Part shown: piece after piece, positions 41,374 through 49,014 of the stretch | How positions within the stretch are numbered: the stretch's first letter is position 1 | Layout: each line of letters starts with the position of its first letter | Position numbers and translations under genes: made by a program | From: an uncultured Clostridium sp. | GTDB lineage: Bacteria; Bacillota; Clostridia; TANB77; CAG-508 | DNA: 58,950 bases | Direction of reading: 5' to 3' | NCBI GenBank assembly: GCA_900556975.1 | Contig: USQZ01000005.1 | Coordinates: forward strand, 1-58,950 | The notes under the pieces: generated by a model | Seen by the model: the letters and a program-made list of their open reading frames with translations, nothing else | Database searches by the model: none | Told to the model about the DNA's origin: nothing

Positions 41374-43212
41374 TTACTCAACAGTAACTGATTTTGCTAA
41401 ATTTCTTGGCTTATCAACATCCAATCCTTTTTCTTTAGAAATAAAGTATGCAAATAATTGAAGTGGAATAATTGATAAGATAGGTGAGATAAGTGGGTTT
41501 GTTTTAGGTATTGTAATCATATTATCAAAACTCTTATCACCTAAATCTTGGTTTGTAACTACTAAAGTTTTAGCACCTCTAGTAATAACCTCTTGTAGAT
41601 TACTTATTGTTTTTGGTGTTAAAGCAGGATCTGTCATAATAGAAATAACAGTTACACCTTTTTCAATTAAGGCGATAGGACCATGTTTTAATTCACCAGC
41701 AGCATAAGCGTCTGAGTGTATATATGAAATCTCTTTAAGTTTCAATGAAGCTTCTAAAGCAGCTGAATAATCAATACCTCTTCCTAAGAAGAACATATCT
41801 TTTTCAGTATAAACTTGTTTTGCAAAATTTCTAACACCGTCAATATTCTTTAAAACATCTTCAACTTGAGAAGGAAGTTTTAAAACATCAGCTTTTAATT
41901 CAGAAATTATATCTGATTTTTTTCCTAATATTTCAGCAAAATTAATTGCCATAAGTGTCATTAAAACAACTTGAGAAGTATAAGCTTTTGTTGAAGCAAC
42001 AGCAATTTCAGGACCAGCATGAGTATATACTGTATAATCAGCTTCACGAGTTATTGAACTTCCAATAACATTTGAAATTGCAATTGTTTTTGCACCTTTT
42101 TCTTTAGAAAGTTTTAAAGCAGCAATAGTATCAGCTGTTTCACCAGACTGGCTGATAAAAATAACTAAAGATTTTTCATCAATTAGTGGATCTCTGTATC
42201 TAAATTCAGAAGCAATATCAACTTCAGTTTGAATCCCACAAAGTTTTTCAAATAAAGCTTTTGTAGCAAGACCAGCATGCATAGCTGTTCCACAAGCTAC
42301 AATATAGATTCTATTTAAATTTTTTAAATAATCTTTAGATAAATCTAAACCTTCAATAGTACATTTTCCATCAGAGGTTAATCTTGAACCGATTGTTTCT
42401 CTAATAGATTTTGGTTGTTCATGAATTTCTTTTAACATGAAATCAGGGTAACCATCTTTTTCAGCAGCAGAAGCATTCCAATCAATGTTTACAAGATCCT
42501 TCTTTATAGGTTTTAAGTTTGAATCAAAAAACTCTGCTTTATTTTTTGATAAAACGACATATTCATAATCATTTAAAAGATAGAAATCTTTTGTATAAGA
42601 AAGAATAGCTGGTATATCAGAACTAATATAATTTTCAGTTGCAGTTGTACCAATAACTAGAGGACTATCTTTTCTAACAACAATCATTTTCTCAGGTAAG
42701 AAAGATGAAATAATTTCTAATGCAAAGCTTCCTTTTAAATCAGAACATGCTGAAACAACAGCTCTTAAAACTTTTTTATCATCATCTTTTGTATCTTTTT
42801 CATAATAGTAGTCAATTAAATTTGGGATAACTTCTGTATCTGTTTCAGAATAGAAAGAATACCCCTTTTTACTTAAGAAATCTTTAAGTTCATGATAATT
42901 TTCAACAATACCATTATGAACAACAGCAAAATTCTTTTTTCCATCAACATGTGGATGAGAATTTTCATTCGAAGGCTTACCATGAGTAGCCCATCTTGTA
43001 TGAGCAATTCCTATAGTACCTTCCAAAGAATTGATTGCAGGAACTTTTTCAAGTTCAGCAACTCTACCTTTACTTTTTACAACGTTAATTCCATTTTTTT
43101 CGATTGTTGCAACACCAGCAGAGTCATAACCTCTGTATTCAAGTCTTAACAATCCATTAATTAATATAGGCTCAGCTTTTTTAGTACCTATATATCCAAC
43201 AATTCCACACAT
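41374..43212 (-). CDS. glmS: Glutamine--fructose-6-phosphate aminotransferase
   Basis: Makes glucosamine 6-phosphate for wall precursors. The N-terminal glutaminase domain starts with the catalytic Cys of CGIVGYIGTKKAEP; HTRWATHGKPSNENSHPH follows near residue 75. Two SIS domains follow (VACGTAMHAG near residue 300, LGRGIDYSAALEASLKLKEISYIHSDAYAAGELKHGPIALIEKG in parts: AYAAGELKHGPIALI), and the C-terminus is DKPRNLAKSVTVE. I chose the ATG at 43212 because the Cys must be residue 2 and AAGGAGGG precedes it. Controlled by the glmS ribozyme upstream. Confidence 0.98.
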   Translation of the reverse strand: MCGIVGYIGTKKAEPILINGLLRLEYRGYDSAGVATIEKNGINVVKSKGRVAELEKVPAINSLEGTIGIAHTRWATHGKPSNENSHPHVDGKKNFAVVHNGIVENYHELKDFLSKKGYSFYSETDTEVIPNLIDYYYEKDTKDDDKKVLRAVVSACSDLKGSFALEIISSFLPEKMIVVRKDSPLVIGTTATENYISSDIPAILSYTKDFYLLNDYEYVVLSKNKAEFFDSNLKPIKKDLVNIDWNASAAEKDGYPDFMLKEIHEQPKSIRETIGSRLTSDGKCTIEGLDLSKDYLKNLNRIYIVACGTAMHAGLATKALFEKLCGIQTEVDIASEFRYRDPLIDEKSLVIFISQSGETADTIAALKLSKEKGAKTIAISNVIGSSITREADYTVYTHAGPEIAVASTKAYTSQVVLMTLMAINFAEILGKKSDIISELKADVLKLPSQVEDVLKNIDGVRNFAKQVYTEKDMFFLGRGIDYSAALEASLKLKEISYIHSDAYAAGELKHGPIALIEKGVTVISIMTDPALTPKTISNLQEVITRGAKTLVVTNQDLGDKSFDNMITIPKTNPLISPILSIIPLQLFAYFISKEKGLDVDKPRNLAKSVTVE

Positions 43213-43368
43213 AATACCCTCCTTTGTAGAACACATATAAATATTAATTAAGACATAAAATAAGCATCTAAACCAAAGGCAGAGAGAATACTGTCTTATT
43301 ACATATTTATATAAAATTTTTTTGAAATATTATGCGAAAAAAATATATTTACATGAAAAAAATTATTG

Positions 43369-43493
43369 TTTCATCATTACTGATGAACTTTGAACCTTTT
43401 CTAATGACAGTAACATGCCATAGAGCATCCGCCGAAAACTTCGATAAACTCTAACCTCGTTAAGCGCTGGAAAATCAACGCTCTGGCGCTTGT
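43369..43493 (-). ncRNA. glmS ribozyme
   Basis: Self-cleaving leader that uses glucosamine 6-phosphate as cofactor and lowers glmS expression. Conserved parts on the minus strand, in order: AGCGCCAGAGC (cleavage side), AACGAGG, GTTTATCGA, TTCGGCGGATG, and AAAAGGTTCAAAGTTCATCA. The distance to the glmS ATG is about 155 bp; that spacer (43213-43368) shows only one weak 7-bp stem. Confidence 0.93.
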
Positions 43494-43557
43494 TAATAAC
43501 TAACCCAAACCTCCTTTCAAACTAGATTTTTTATATTTTATTCACACTATAGTCCAT

Positions 43558-43586
43558 ATATTACTATAAAAGAAAAAAAAATGCAA
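43558..43586 (-). promoter_or_regulatory. Candidate glmS promoter
   Basis: TTGCAT (43581-43586), 17 bp, TAATAT (43558-43563) on the minus strand, upstream of the ribozyme. Divergent from the promoter at 43593. Confidence 0.5.
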
Positions 43587-43592
43587 ATCGAA

Positions 43593-43621
43593 TTGAAAAG
43601 TCAAAATAATATATATATAAT
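43593..43621 (+). promoter_or_regulatory. Promoter of the 43.7-kb gene
   Basis: TTGAAA (43593-43598), 17 bp, TATAAT (43616-43621), 30 bp upstream of the ATG. Confidence 0.75.
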
Positions 43622-43651
43622 ATTTAAAAATAAAAATAAAGGAGAAGAAAA

Positions 43652-44152
43652 ATGAAAAAAGAAAAAGGATTAATATCAGTATTAATGTTACCAATAATAG
43701 CAACATTAATATTAGGAGTGGGAATATACGTATACAGTTCATCTTACTCTGCAATATCAGACACAGCAGGACAAATGAGAGATATGGAGAATGACATGTA
43801 CAATTCAATGATAAATATGTATATTGGAGACTCTCAAAAAGGATCTGATGTAAAAGAAATGATTGATAATGTAATAGCTCAAAATTCACAATACGTAAAT
43901 GAAAGAGGTAAATTCATAAGCATACACGTAGATAAAATTGACGAATATGATGATTACACATTAGAAAAAGTAACAAGAGCAGCTAACATCTATGAAAATT
44001 TTAACGCAGAAAATTCACAAGCCAACATTAGTGCAGCACAAGTAGAATATAGAAACTTAAAACAAAAAATAAACACAGCAAAAAATTACACAGTAACAGA
44101 GACAAAAAAAGACGGAATAATCTATGCAGTTACAATATCACAAAACGATTAA
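43652..44152 (+). CDS. Exported protein of unknown function, possibly pilin-like
   Basis: A 166-residue protein not recognised. The N-terminus KKEKGLISVLMLPIIATLILGVGIYVY has a short basic leader, a Gly at position 6 and a single hydrophobic helix, a layout like class III prepilins or archaeal-type pseudopilins, but the typical Glu at +5 is missing. The remainder is helical and Asn/Lys-rich (about 40-166) with MIDNVIAQNSQYVNERGKF and NISAAQVEYRNLKQKINTAKNY. The ATG follows AAAGGAGAAGAAAA. No pilus genes are nearby, so a plain anchored protein is also possible. Confidence 0.75.
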   Translation: MKKEKGLISVLMLPIIATLILGVGIYVYSSSYSAISDTAGQMRDMENDMYNSMINMYIGDSQKGSDVKEMIDNVIAQNSQYVNERGKFISIHVDKIDEYDDYTLEKVTRAANIYENFNAENSQANISAAQVEYRNLKQKINTAKNYTVTETKKDGIIYAVTISQND

Positions 44153-44202
44153 TGAAATTTAATTCAGTAAACTCTATATATTAAATCAATTTAATCGTGT
44201 CC

Positions 44203-44282
44203 GCACCTAATTTAGTAAGCAAGGTACACGTTCACCAAAACAAACCAATCCCTCACCTTCCTAAATCTGGGTGCATTTTTTT
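44203..44282 (+). terminator. Structured terminator or small RNA with long apical domain
   Basis: GCACC (44203-44207) pairs with GGTGC (44270-44274), ATTTAG with CTAAAT just inside, and AAGGT with ACCTT further in, followed by TTTTTTT (44276-44282). It lies about 50 bp after the 43.7-kb gene. The stem carries an unusually large, partly paired head. Confidence 0.55.
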
Positions 44283-44351
44283 GCCTAAATAAAGATTGAT
44301 AAAAAAGGTCGAATATGATATTATAAACACGTAAAAAGAGAGGGAATATGT

Positions 44352-44417
44352 ATGGAAAAATACAAAATACAAAAGCCAAGAAACGTAAAGCTTGAAGCTC
44401 AAGTACACAAAATTTGA
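44352..44417 (+). CDS. Possible 21-residue small ORF
   Basis: ATG at 44352 encodes MEKYKIQKPRNVKLEAQVHKI, preceded by AGAGGGAATATGT. It lies in the gap before hpt. It could be a leader peptide or chance; nothing else supports it. Confidence 0.3.
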   Translation: MEKYKIQKPRNVKLEAQVHKI

Positions 44418-44488
44418 AACCAAGCCCAATAACATAAAATCTAAGAGAAAGGAATTAATCAATACAAAAATTGATTATACGAGAAAAA

Positions 44489-45007
44489 ATGAATTTAAAA
44501 ACTTTAATAAGCCAAGAAGAATTAGAAAAAAGAATTAAAGAAATAGCAGAGCAAATAACTGAGGAATATGAAAATAAGGAACTAATTATAATTTGCATAC
44601 TTACAGGAGCTGTATATTTTGCAACAGATTTAACAAAATATATAAAAAATGAGTCATTAAAATTAGATTTTATGAAGGTATCAAGCTATGGAAATTCTAC
44701 AGAAAGCACAGGAGAAATAAAAATAAAAAAAGATTTGGAAAATAGCATTGCAGGGAAAAATGTAATAATTGTAGAAGACATTATAGATACAGGTTTAACA
44801 ATGGCAACATTAAAAAAATATTTACTTGAAAGAAAACCAGAAAGTTTGAAAATATGTACATTGTTAGATAAAAAAGAAAGAAGAAAAGTTGAAATAAAAG
44901 TAGACTATGTAGGGTTTGAAGTTCCAAATAAATTTGTATTAGGTTATGGAATGGATTATGAAGAGTATTACAGAAATCTACCATATATAGCATATTGTGA
45001 TGAGTAA
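44489..45007 (+). CDS. hpt: Hypoxanthine phosphoribosyltransferase
   Basis: Purine salvage enzyme joining hypoxanthine/guanine with PRPP. ICILTGAVYFATDLTKYI near residue 37, the PRPP motif IIVEDIIDTGLTMATLKKYL near residue 95 and the C-terminal YVGFEVPNKFVLGYGMDYEEYYRNLPYI are standard. It has about 172 residues from the ATG at 44489; an upstream in-frame TTG (44471) is less likely. The Shine-Dalgarno sequence is weak (ACGAG). In relatives hpt lies near tilS and ftsH; here it precedes uvrC. Confidence 0.95.
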   Translation: MNLKTLISQEELEKRIKEIAEQITEEYENKELIIICILTGAVYFATDLTKYIKNESLKLDFMKVSSYGNSTESTGEIKIKKDLENSIAGKNVIIVEDIIDTGLTMATLKKYLLERKPESLKICTLLDKKERRKVEIKVDYVGFEVPNKFVLGYGMDYEEYYRNLPYIAYCDE

Positions 45008-45035
45008 AATTTTTAGAATTTTGTGAGGGAACAAG

Positions 45036-46823
45036 ATGTTTAACATAGAAGACGAATTAAAAAAATTACCACATAAACCAGGCGTATACATCATGAGAAA
45101 TAAAGATGATAAAATTATTTACGTTGGAAAAGCCATATCTTTAAAAAATAGAGTTACACAATATTTTAGAAAAACAAATAAAACTCAAAGAATAAAGAAT
45201 ATGGTTTCTTTAATTGACCATTTTGAGTATATAGTATGTGACAATGAGGCAGAAGCTTTAATTTTAGAATGTAATTTAATAAAAGAAAATAGACCCAAAT
45301 TTAATGTGTTGTTAAAAGATGATAAAACTTATCCATACATAAGAATTGGAATGAAAGAAGAATACCCAAGTATATATATAACAAGGCGAATCCAAAATGA
45401 TGGAGCAAAATATTTTGGACCATATGCAAATCCAGGCGCAGCGAGAGAAATGATTAACTTTATAAAAGAAAAGTTCCAAGTAAGGCAATGCAAAACATTT
45501 AAATTTAACGATAGGGCATGCTTAAATTATCACATAAAAAAATGTTTAGCACCTTGTATGAAGTATGTTACAAGAGATGAATATATGGTTCAAATAAATC
45601 AGATAATTATGTTATTAGAAGGTAAAACAAGCAAGATTTTAAAAGAGCTTGAAGTCGAAATGAAGCAAGCATCTGAAAAATTAGAATTTGAAAAAGCAGC
45701 AACAATTAGAGATAGAATGAATGCAATTGAAAGAATTTCAGCAAAACAAAAAGTTTCAAATATATCTGAAAACAATATTGATGTAATTGGAGTTTATAAA
45801 AATGAATTGTCAGCATGTGTAGAAATATTCTTTGTACGTGGGAGCAAAATGATAGACAGAGAACACTATTTTTTTGATGAATTAAAAGATATGGAAACAA
45901 AAGAAATATTGTCTGGATTTATAAAACAATACTATCTAGGCAAAATGGAATTTCCAAATAAGATAATGATTCAAGAAGAAATTGAAGATAAAGATATAAT
46001 TCAAGAATGGTTAACAAATAGTGCTGGACGAAAAGTTGAAATAAAAGCACCACAAAAAGGCGAAAAACTAAGGTTTGTAGAAATGGCTGAAAACAATGCT
46101 AAAATTACACTAGAAAATAAATCAAAAGATAAATTCGAAGTATTAAATGAATTTAAAGAAGTACTAAATTTAGATCATTTACCACACAAAATTGAAACTT
46201 TTGATATATCAAACATTTCAGGAACACATATTGTTGCTGGAATGTGCGTAGCACAAGATGGAATTATAAAAAGAAATATGTCAAGAAGATTTAGAATAAA
46301 AACAGTGTATGGTCAAGATGATCCAAGATGTACAGAAGAAGTTGTAACAAGAAGAATAAAACATTCTTTAGAAAATCCAAAAGGCGGATTTGGAACGTTA
46401 CCAGACCTAATTTTAGCAGATGGTGGTATAACACAAATAAAAGCAATAAAAAGAGCATTAAGTACATATAATCTTCAAGATCAGATTCCTGTGTATGGAA
46501 TGGTTAAAGATGATACACACTCAACTAGAGCATTAGTTGATGAAAATAGAAAAGAATTTGAAATTTCTGAACGATTATTTTTCTTCATAACAAATTTGCA
46601 AAATGAAGTTCATAATACAGCAATAGAATATCATAGAAAGCTAAGAGAGCAAGATATGACTAAATCAAGTTTAGATGAAATTGAAGGAATAGGAAAAGCT
46701 AAAAGAGATGCACTACTTAGAAAGTTTGGAACAATAGAAAAAATTAAAAATGCAAGTATTGATGAATTAACACAAGTAAAAGGAATAAATGAAAAACTTG
46801 CTCAAAAACTAAAAGAAATGTAA
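45036..46823 (+). CDS. uvrC: Excinuclease ABC subunit C
   Basis: Makes the two incisions in nucleotide excision repair. GIY-YIG domain at residues 10-90 (KPGVYIMRNKDDKIIYVGKA), Cys-rich part with CLNYHIKKCLAPCMKYV, UVR motif near residues 205-235 (SEKLEFEKAATIRDRM), RNase H-like nuclease with DISNISGTHIVAGM and LPDLILADGGITQIKA, and a C-terminal tandem HhH (IEGIGKAKRDALLRKFG, VKGINEKLAQKL). The 595-residue length is typical. Shine-Dalgarno GTGAGGGAACAAG. It ends in an intrinsic terminator. Confidence 0.98.
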   Translation: MFNIEDELKKLPHKPGVYIMRNKDDKIIYVGKAISLKNRVTQYFRKTNKTQRIKNMVSLIDHFEYIVCDNEAEALILECNLIKENRPKFNVLLKDDKTYPYIRIGMKEEYPSIYITRRIQNDGAKYFGPYANPGAAREMINFIKEKFQVRQCKTFKFNDRACLNYHIKKCLAPCMKYVTRDEYMVQINQIIMLLEGKTSKILKELEVEMKQASEKLEFEKAATIRDRMNAIERISAKQKVSNISENNIDVIGVYKNELSACVEIFFVRGSKMIDREHYFFDELKDMETKEILSGFIKQYYLGKMEFPNKIMIQEEIEDKDIIQEWLTNSAGRKVEIKAPQKGEKLRFVEMAENNAKITLENKSKDKFEVLNEFKEVLNLDHLPHKIETFDISNISGTHIVAGMCVAQDGIIKRNMSRRFRIKTVYGQDDPRCTEEVVTRRIKHSLENPKGGFGTLPDLILADGGITQIKAIKRALSTYNLQDQIPVYGMVKDDTHSTRALVDENRKEFEISERLFFFITNLQNEVHNTAIEYHRKLREQDMTKSSLDEIEGIGKAKRDALLRKFGTIEKIKNASIDELTQVKGINEKLAQKLKEM

Positions 46824-46824
46824 G

Positions 46825-46848
46825 AAAAAGCCAGAAATGGCTTTTTTT
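46825..46848 (+). terminator. uvrC terminator
   Basis: AAAAAGCC-AGAAAT-GGCTTTTTTT directly after the stop codon. Confidence 0.88.
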
Positions 46849-46995
46849 CTATAATAGGAAAGTTCTCCAAACTTCCTATTATAGAAAAATAACAATGCAC
46901 TCAAAATTTGCTTTGCAAATTTCGCGCGCGAACAAAGACGCGGACTAAAAAATATTATAATTAGTGCAAACGTTATAAATAGTCCGCTTTTGTTC
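46849..46995 (-). repeat. Foldback repeat family E, copy 5
   Basis: Inverse orientation. Stem III CTATAATAGG (46849-46858) / CCTATTATAG, stem II GCACTCAAAATTTGC-TTT-GCAAATTTCGCGCGC, stem I GAACAAAGACGCGGACTA / TAGTCCGCTTTTGTTC. It is the best-preserved E copy. Confidence 0.88.
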
Positions 46996-47133
46996 TAGCT
47001 TTTTGTTGAAAATTGTGGTTAAAATATGTTAAAATATTAAATGTAGTTGTCATAAACTCTTTTATAAAAGAATATATATTATAATGAGTTCAAAGAACTT
47101 TCCAAAGTAATATAAAAAAGGAGAGTATGACAA

Positions 47134-47241
47134 ATGATAAAAAATAAATATTTTAAAATAATATGCATAATGGCAGTAATAACAATGACTGCAAACATAG
47201 TTTTAATATATAATTTTTGTAAGTTAATATGCATATTGTGA
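47134..47241 (+). CDS. 35-residue membrane peptide (small ORF)
   Basis: MIKNKYFKIICIMAVITMTA and 15 more residues: one predicted transmembrane helix (about 8-28) flanked by lysines. It is preceded by AAAAAGGAGAGTATGACAA, a full Shine-Dalgarno sequence at a workable distance, and by a promoter-like TTGAAA...TAAAAT. Stop TGA at 47239-47241, 25 bp before the methyltransferase gene. No known family; a real small protein is plausible. Confidence 0.5.
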   Translation: MIKNKYFKIICIMAVITMTANIVLIYNFCKLICIL

Positions 47242-47266
47242 AAATGATATTGGAGAGAGAAGTAAT

Positions 47267-48127
47267 ATGAATATTGCAAATGAATGGAAAGATTATGAAA
47301 TAATAGACATGGCAAATGGAGAAAAGCTAGAAAGATGGGGCAATATAAAATTAATAAGACCAGATCCACAAATTATTTGGAAAACCAAAAGCTTTCCAAA
47401 CGAGTGGAAAAATGCTAATGCTAAATACAATAGAAGTAATACAGGTGGAGGAGCATGGGAATATAAAAAAAGATTACCAGAAAGCTGGCAAGTAAAATAT
47501 AAAAATTTAACTTTTAATATTAAGCCGATGGGATTTAAACATACAGGATTATTTCCAGAACAAGCAGTTAATTGGGATTGGATGATAAATAAAATTCAAC
47601 AATCAAAAAGAAATATAAAAGTTTTAAATTTATTTGCATATACAGGTGGAGCTACAGTAGCTTGCCTTTCAGCTGGAGCATCAGTATGTCATGTCGATTC
47701 ATCAAAAGGAATGACTACTTGGGCAAAAGAAAATGTAGAGAGTTCAGGACTAAGAGAAAAACCTGTAAGATTTATAATAGATGATGTTGTGAAGTTTGTT
47801 CAAAGAGAAATTAGAAGAGGAAACAAATATGATGCAATAGTTATGGATCCTCCATCATATGGAAGAGGAAAAAACGGAGAAGTATGGCAATTTGAAAACA
47901 ATATTGCAGATTTGGTTGAATTATGTATGCAAGTTCTAAGCGATGATCCTTTATTCTTTTTAATAAATTCATACACAACAGGAATTTCTTCAAGAGTTTT
48001 AGCTAACCTACTAGAACTAAATATGAAAAATCATAAAGGAAAAATAACATCAGGAGAAATTGGCTTGCCAATGAAAAATTCAAACTTAGTATTACCATGT
48101 GGAATTTATGGTAGATGGGAAAAATAA
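47267..48127 (+). CDS. Class I SAM-dependent methyltransferase, RlmI/RlmK-like
   Basis: Probable 23S rRNA methyltransferase of the Methyltrans_SAM (PF10672) family. The SAM-binding motif I VLNLFAYTGGATVACLSAGA near residue 125, CHVDSSKGMTTWAKENVESSG next, and the catalytic VMDPPSYGRGKNGEVW near residue 195 are clear. The N-terminus (about 1-110) has the LERWGNIKLIRPDPQIIW segment of this family and no PUA domain. The 286-residue length is typical for such short forms. Target position is not determined. It forms a pair with the pseudouridine synthase gene downstream. Confidence 0.88.
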   Translation: MNIANEWKDYEIIDMANGEKLERWGNIKLIRPDPQIIWKTKSFPNEWKNANAKYNRSNTGGGAWEYKKRLPESWQVKYKNLTFNIKPMGFKHTGLFPEQAVNWDWMINKIQQSKRNIKVLNLFAYTGGATVACLSAGASVCHVDSSKGMTTWAKENVESSGLREKPVRFIIDDVVKFVQREIRRGNKYDAIVMDPPSYGRGKNGEVWQFENNIADLVELCMQVLSDDPLFFLINSYTTGISSRVLANLLELNMKNHKGKITSGEIGLPMKNSNLVLPCGIYGRWEK

Positions 48128-48145
48128 TAAGTATACGAGGAAAAA

Positions 48146-48826
48146 ATGAAATTAAAAATAATATACGAAGATAATCATATAATTGTAGTAGAGAAGCCAG
48201 TCAATATTCCATCACAAGGGGACAAGACTGGCGATGAAGATATGCTAACAATAATAAAAAAATATTTAATAGAAAAATACAATAAGCCAGGAGATGCATA
48301 TTTAGGATTAGTACATAGATTAGACAGACCAACAGGTGGAGTAATGGTATTCGCCAAAACCTCAAAAGCTGCATCTAGACTTAGTGAGCAAATAAGAGAA
48401 AAGAAGCTTGAAAAAGAATATTTATGCATAGTTGATGGAAAAATGGAGAAACCTGCAGATATTTTCGAAGACTACTTAGTAAAAAATGAGAAAAATAATT
48501 TAAGCAGGGTTACAGATAAAAACAACAAAAATGCTAAATTAGCAAAACTTGAATATGAAGTTTTAAAATACGATGAAAAAATAAATTTATCACTAGTTAG
48601 AGTAAAATTATATACAGGTAGACATCATCAAATTAGAGTTCAATTCGCAAGTAGAAACCATAGCTTATATGGAGATCAAAAATATGGAACACGAGGAAGA
48701 GGAAAACAACTATGCCTATGGGCATATAAACTTTCTTTTGCACATCCAACAACAAAAGAACATCTAGAATTTACAGATTATCCAGAGCCAATTGGCAGTT
48801 GGGTAATTTTAAAAGATGAAGAATAA
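48146..48826 (+). CDS. RluA-family pseudouridine synthase
   Basis: Isomerises uridine to pseudouridine in rRNA or tRNA. YEDNHIIVVEKPVNIPSQ near residue 5, the catalytic HRLDRPTGGVMVFAKTS near residue 57 (Asp in RLDR), LVRVKLYTGRHHQIRVQF near residue 155 and LYGDQKYG are diagnostic. The 226-residue length lacks the N-terminal S4 domain, so this is a short RluA-like form. It lies 19 bp downstream of the methyltransferase gene; the two likely form one RNA-modification operon ending in the hairpin at 48917. Confidence 0.92.
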   Translation: MKLKIIYEDNHIIVVEKPVNIPSQGDKTGDEDMLTIIKKYLIEKYNKPGDAYLGLVHRLDRPTGGVMVFAKTSKAASRLSEQIREKKLEKEYLCIVDGKMEKPADIFEDYLVKNEKNNLSRVTDKNNKNAKLAKLEYEVLKYDEKINLSLVRVKLYTGRHHQIRVQFASRNHSLYGDQKYGTRGRGKQLCLWAYKLSFAHPTTKEHLEFTDYPEPIGSWVILKDEE

Positions 48827-48916
48827 AGTTAGATGTTTGTAAAACAGGAAAATAGATGTAGATATGGCAATGTGCAGAAAAATTCTTTGCAAATACCATA
48901 TGGGAATAAGAATGTA

Positions 48917-48971
48917 AAAAAAGTCATTGATAGCAAAAACTTATATGTTTTGGTTATCAATGACTTTTTTA
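48917..48971. terminator. Bidirectional terminator
   Basis: AAAAAAGTCATTGATA and TATCAATGACTTTTTT pair perfectly around a loop of about 22 bases, between the pseudouridine synthase gene (plus) and the sensor kinase gene (minus). Confidence 0.85.
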
Positions 48972-49014
48972 GTAATCTGAATTTGCTAAAAATAATGTGC
49001 AAATCGTTTTGAAA

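Noticed and set aside
43542..43889. 115-codon minus-strand ORF upstream of glmS
   Set aside because: Antisense to the 43.7-kb gene, no Shine-Dalgarno sequence, and it crosses both divergent promoters.
48826..48916. E-like fragment after the pseudouridine synthase gene
   Set aside because: GTGCAGAAAAATTCTTTGCAA fits poorly and can be explained by base composition.
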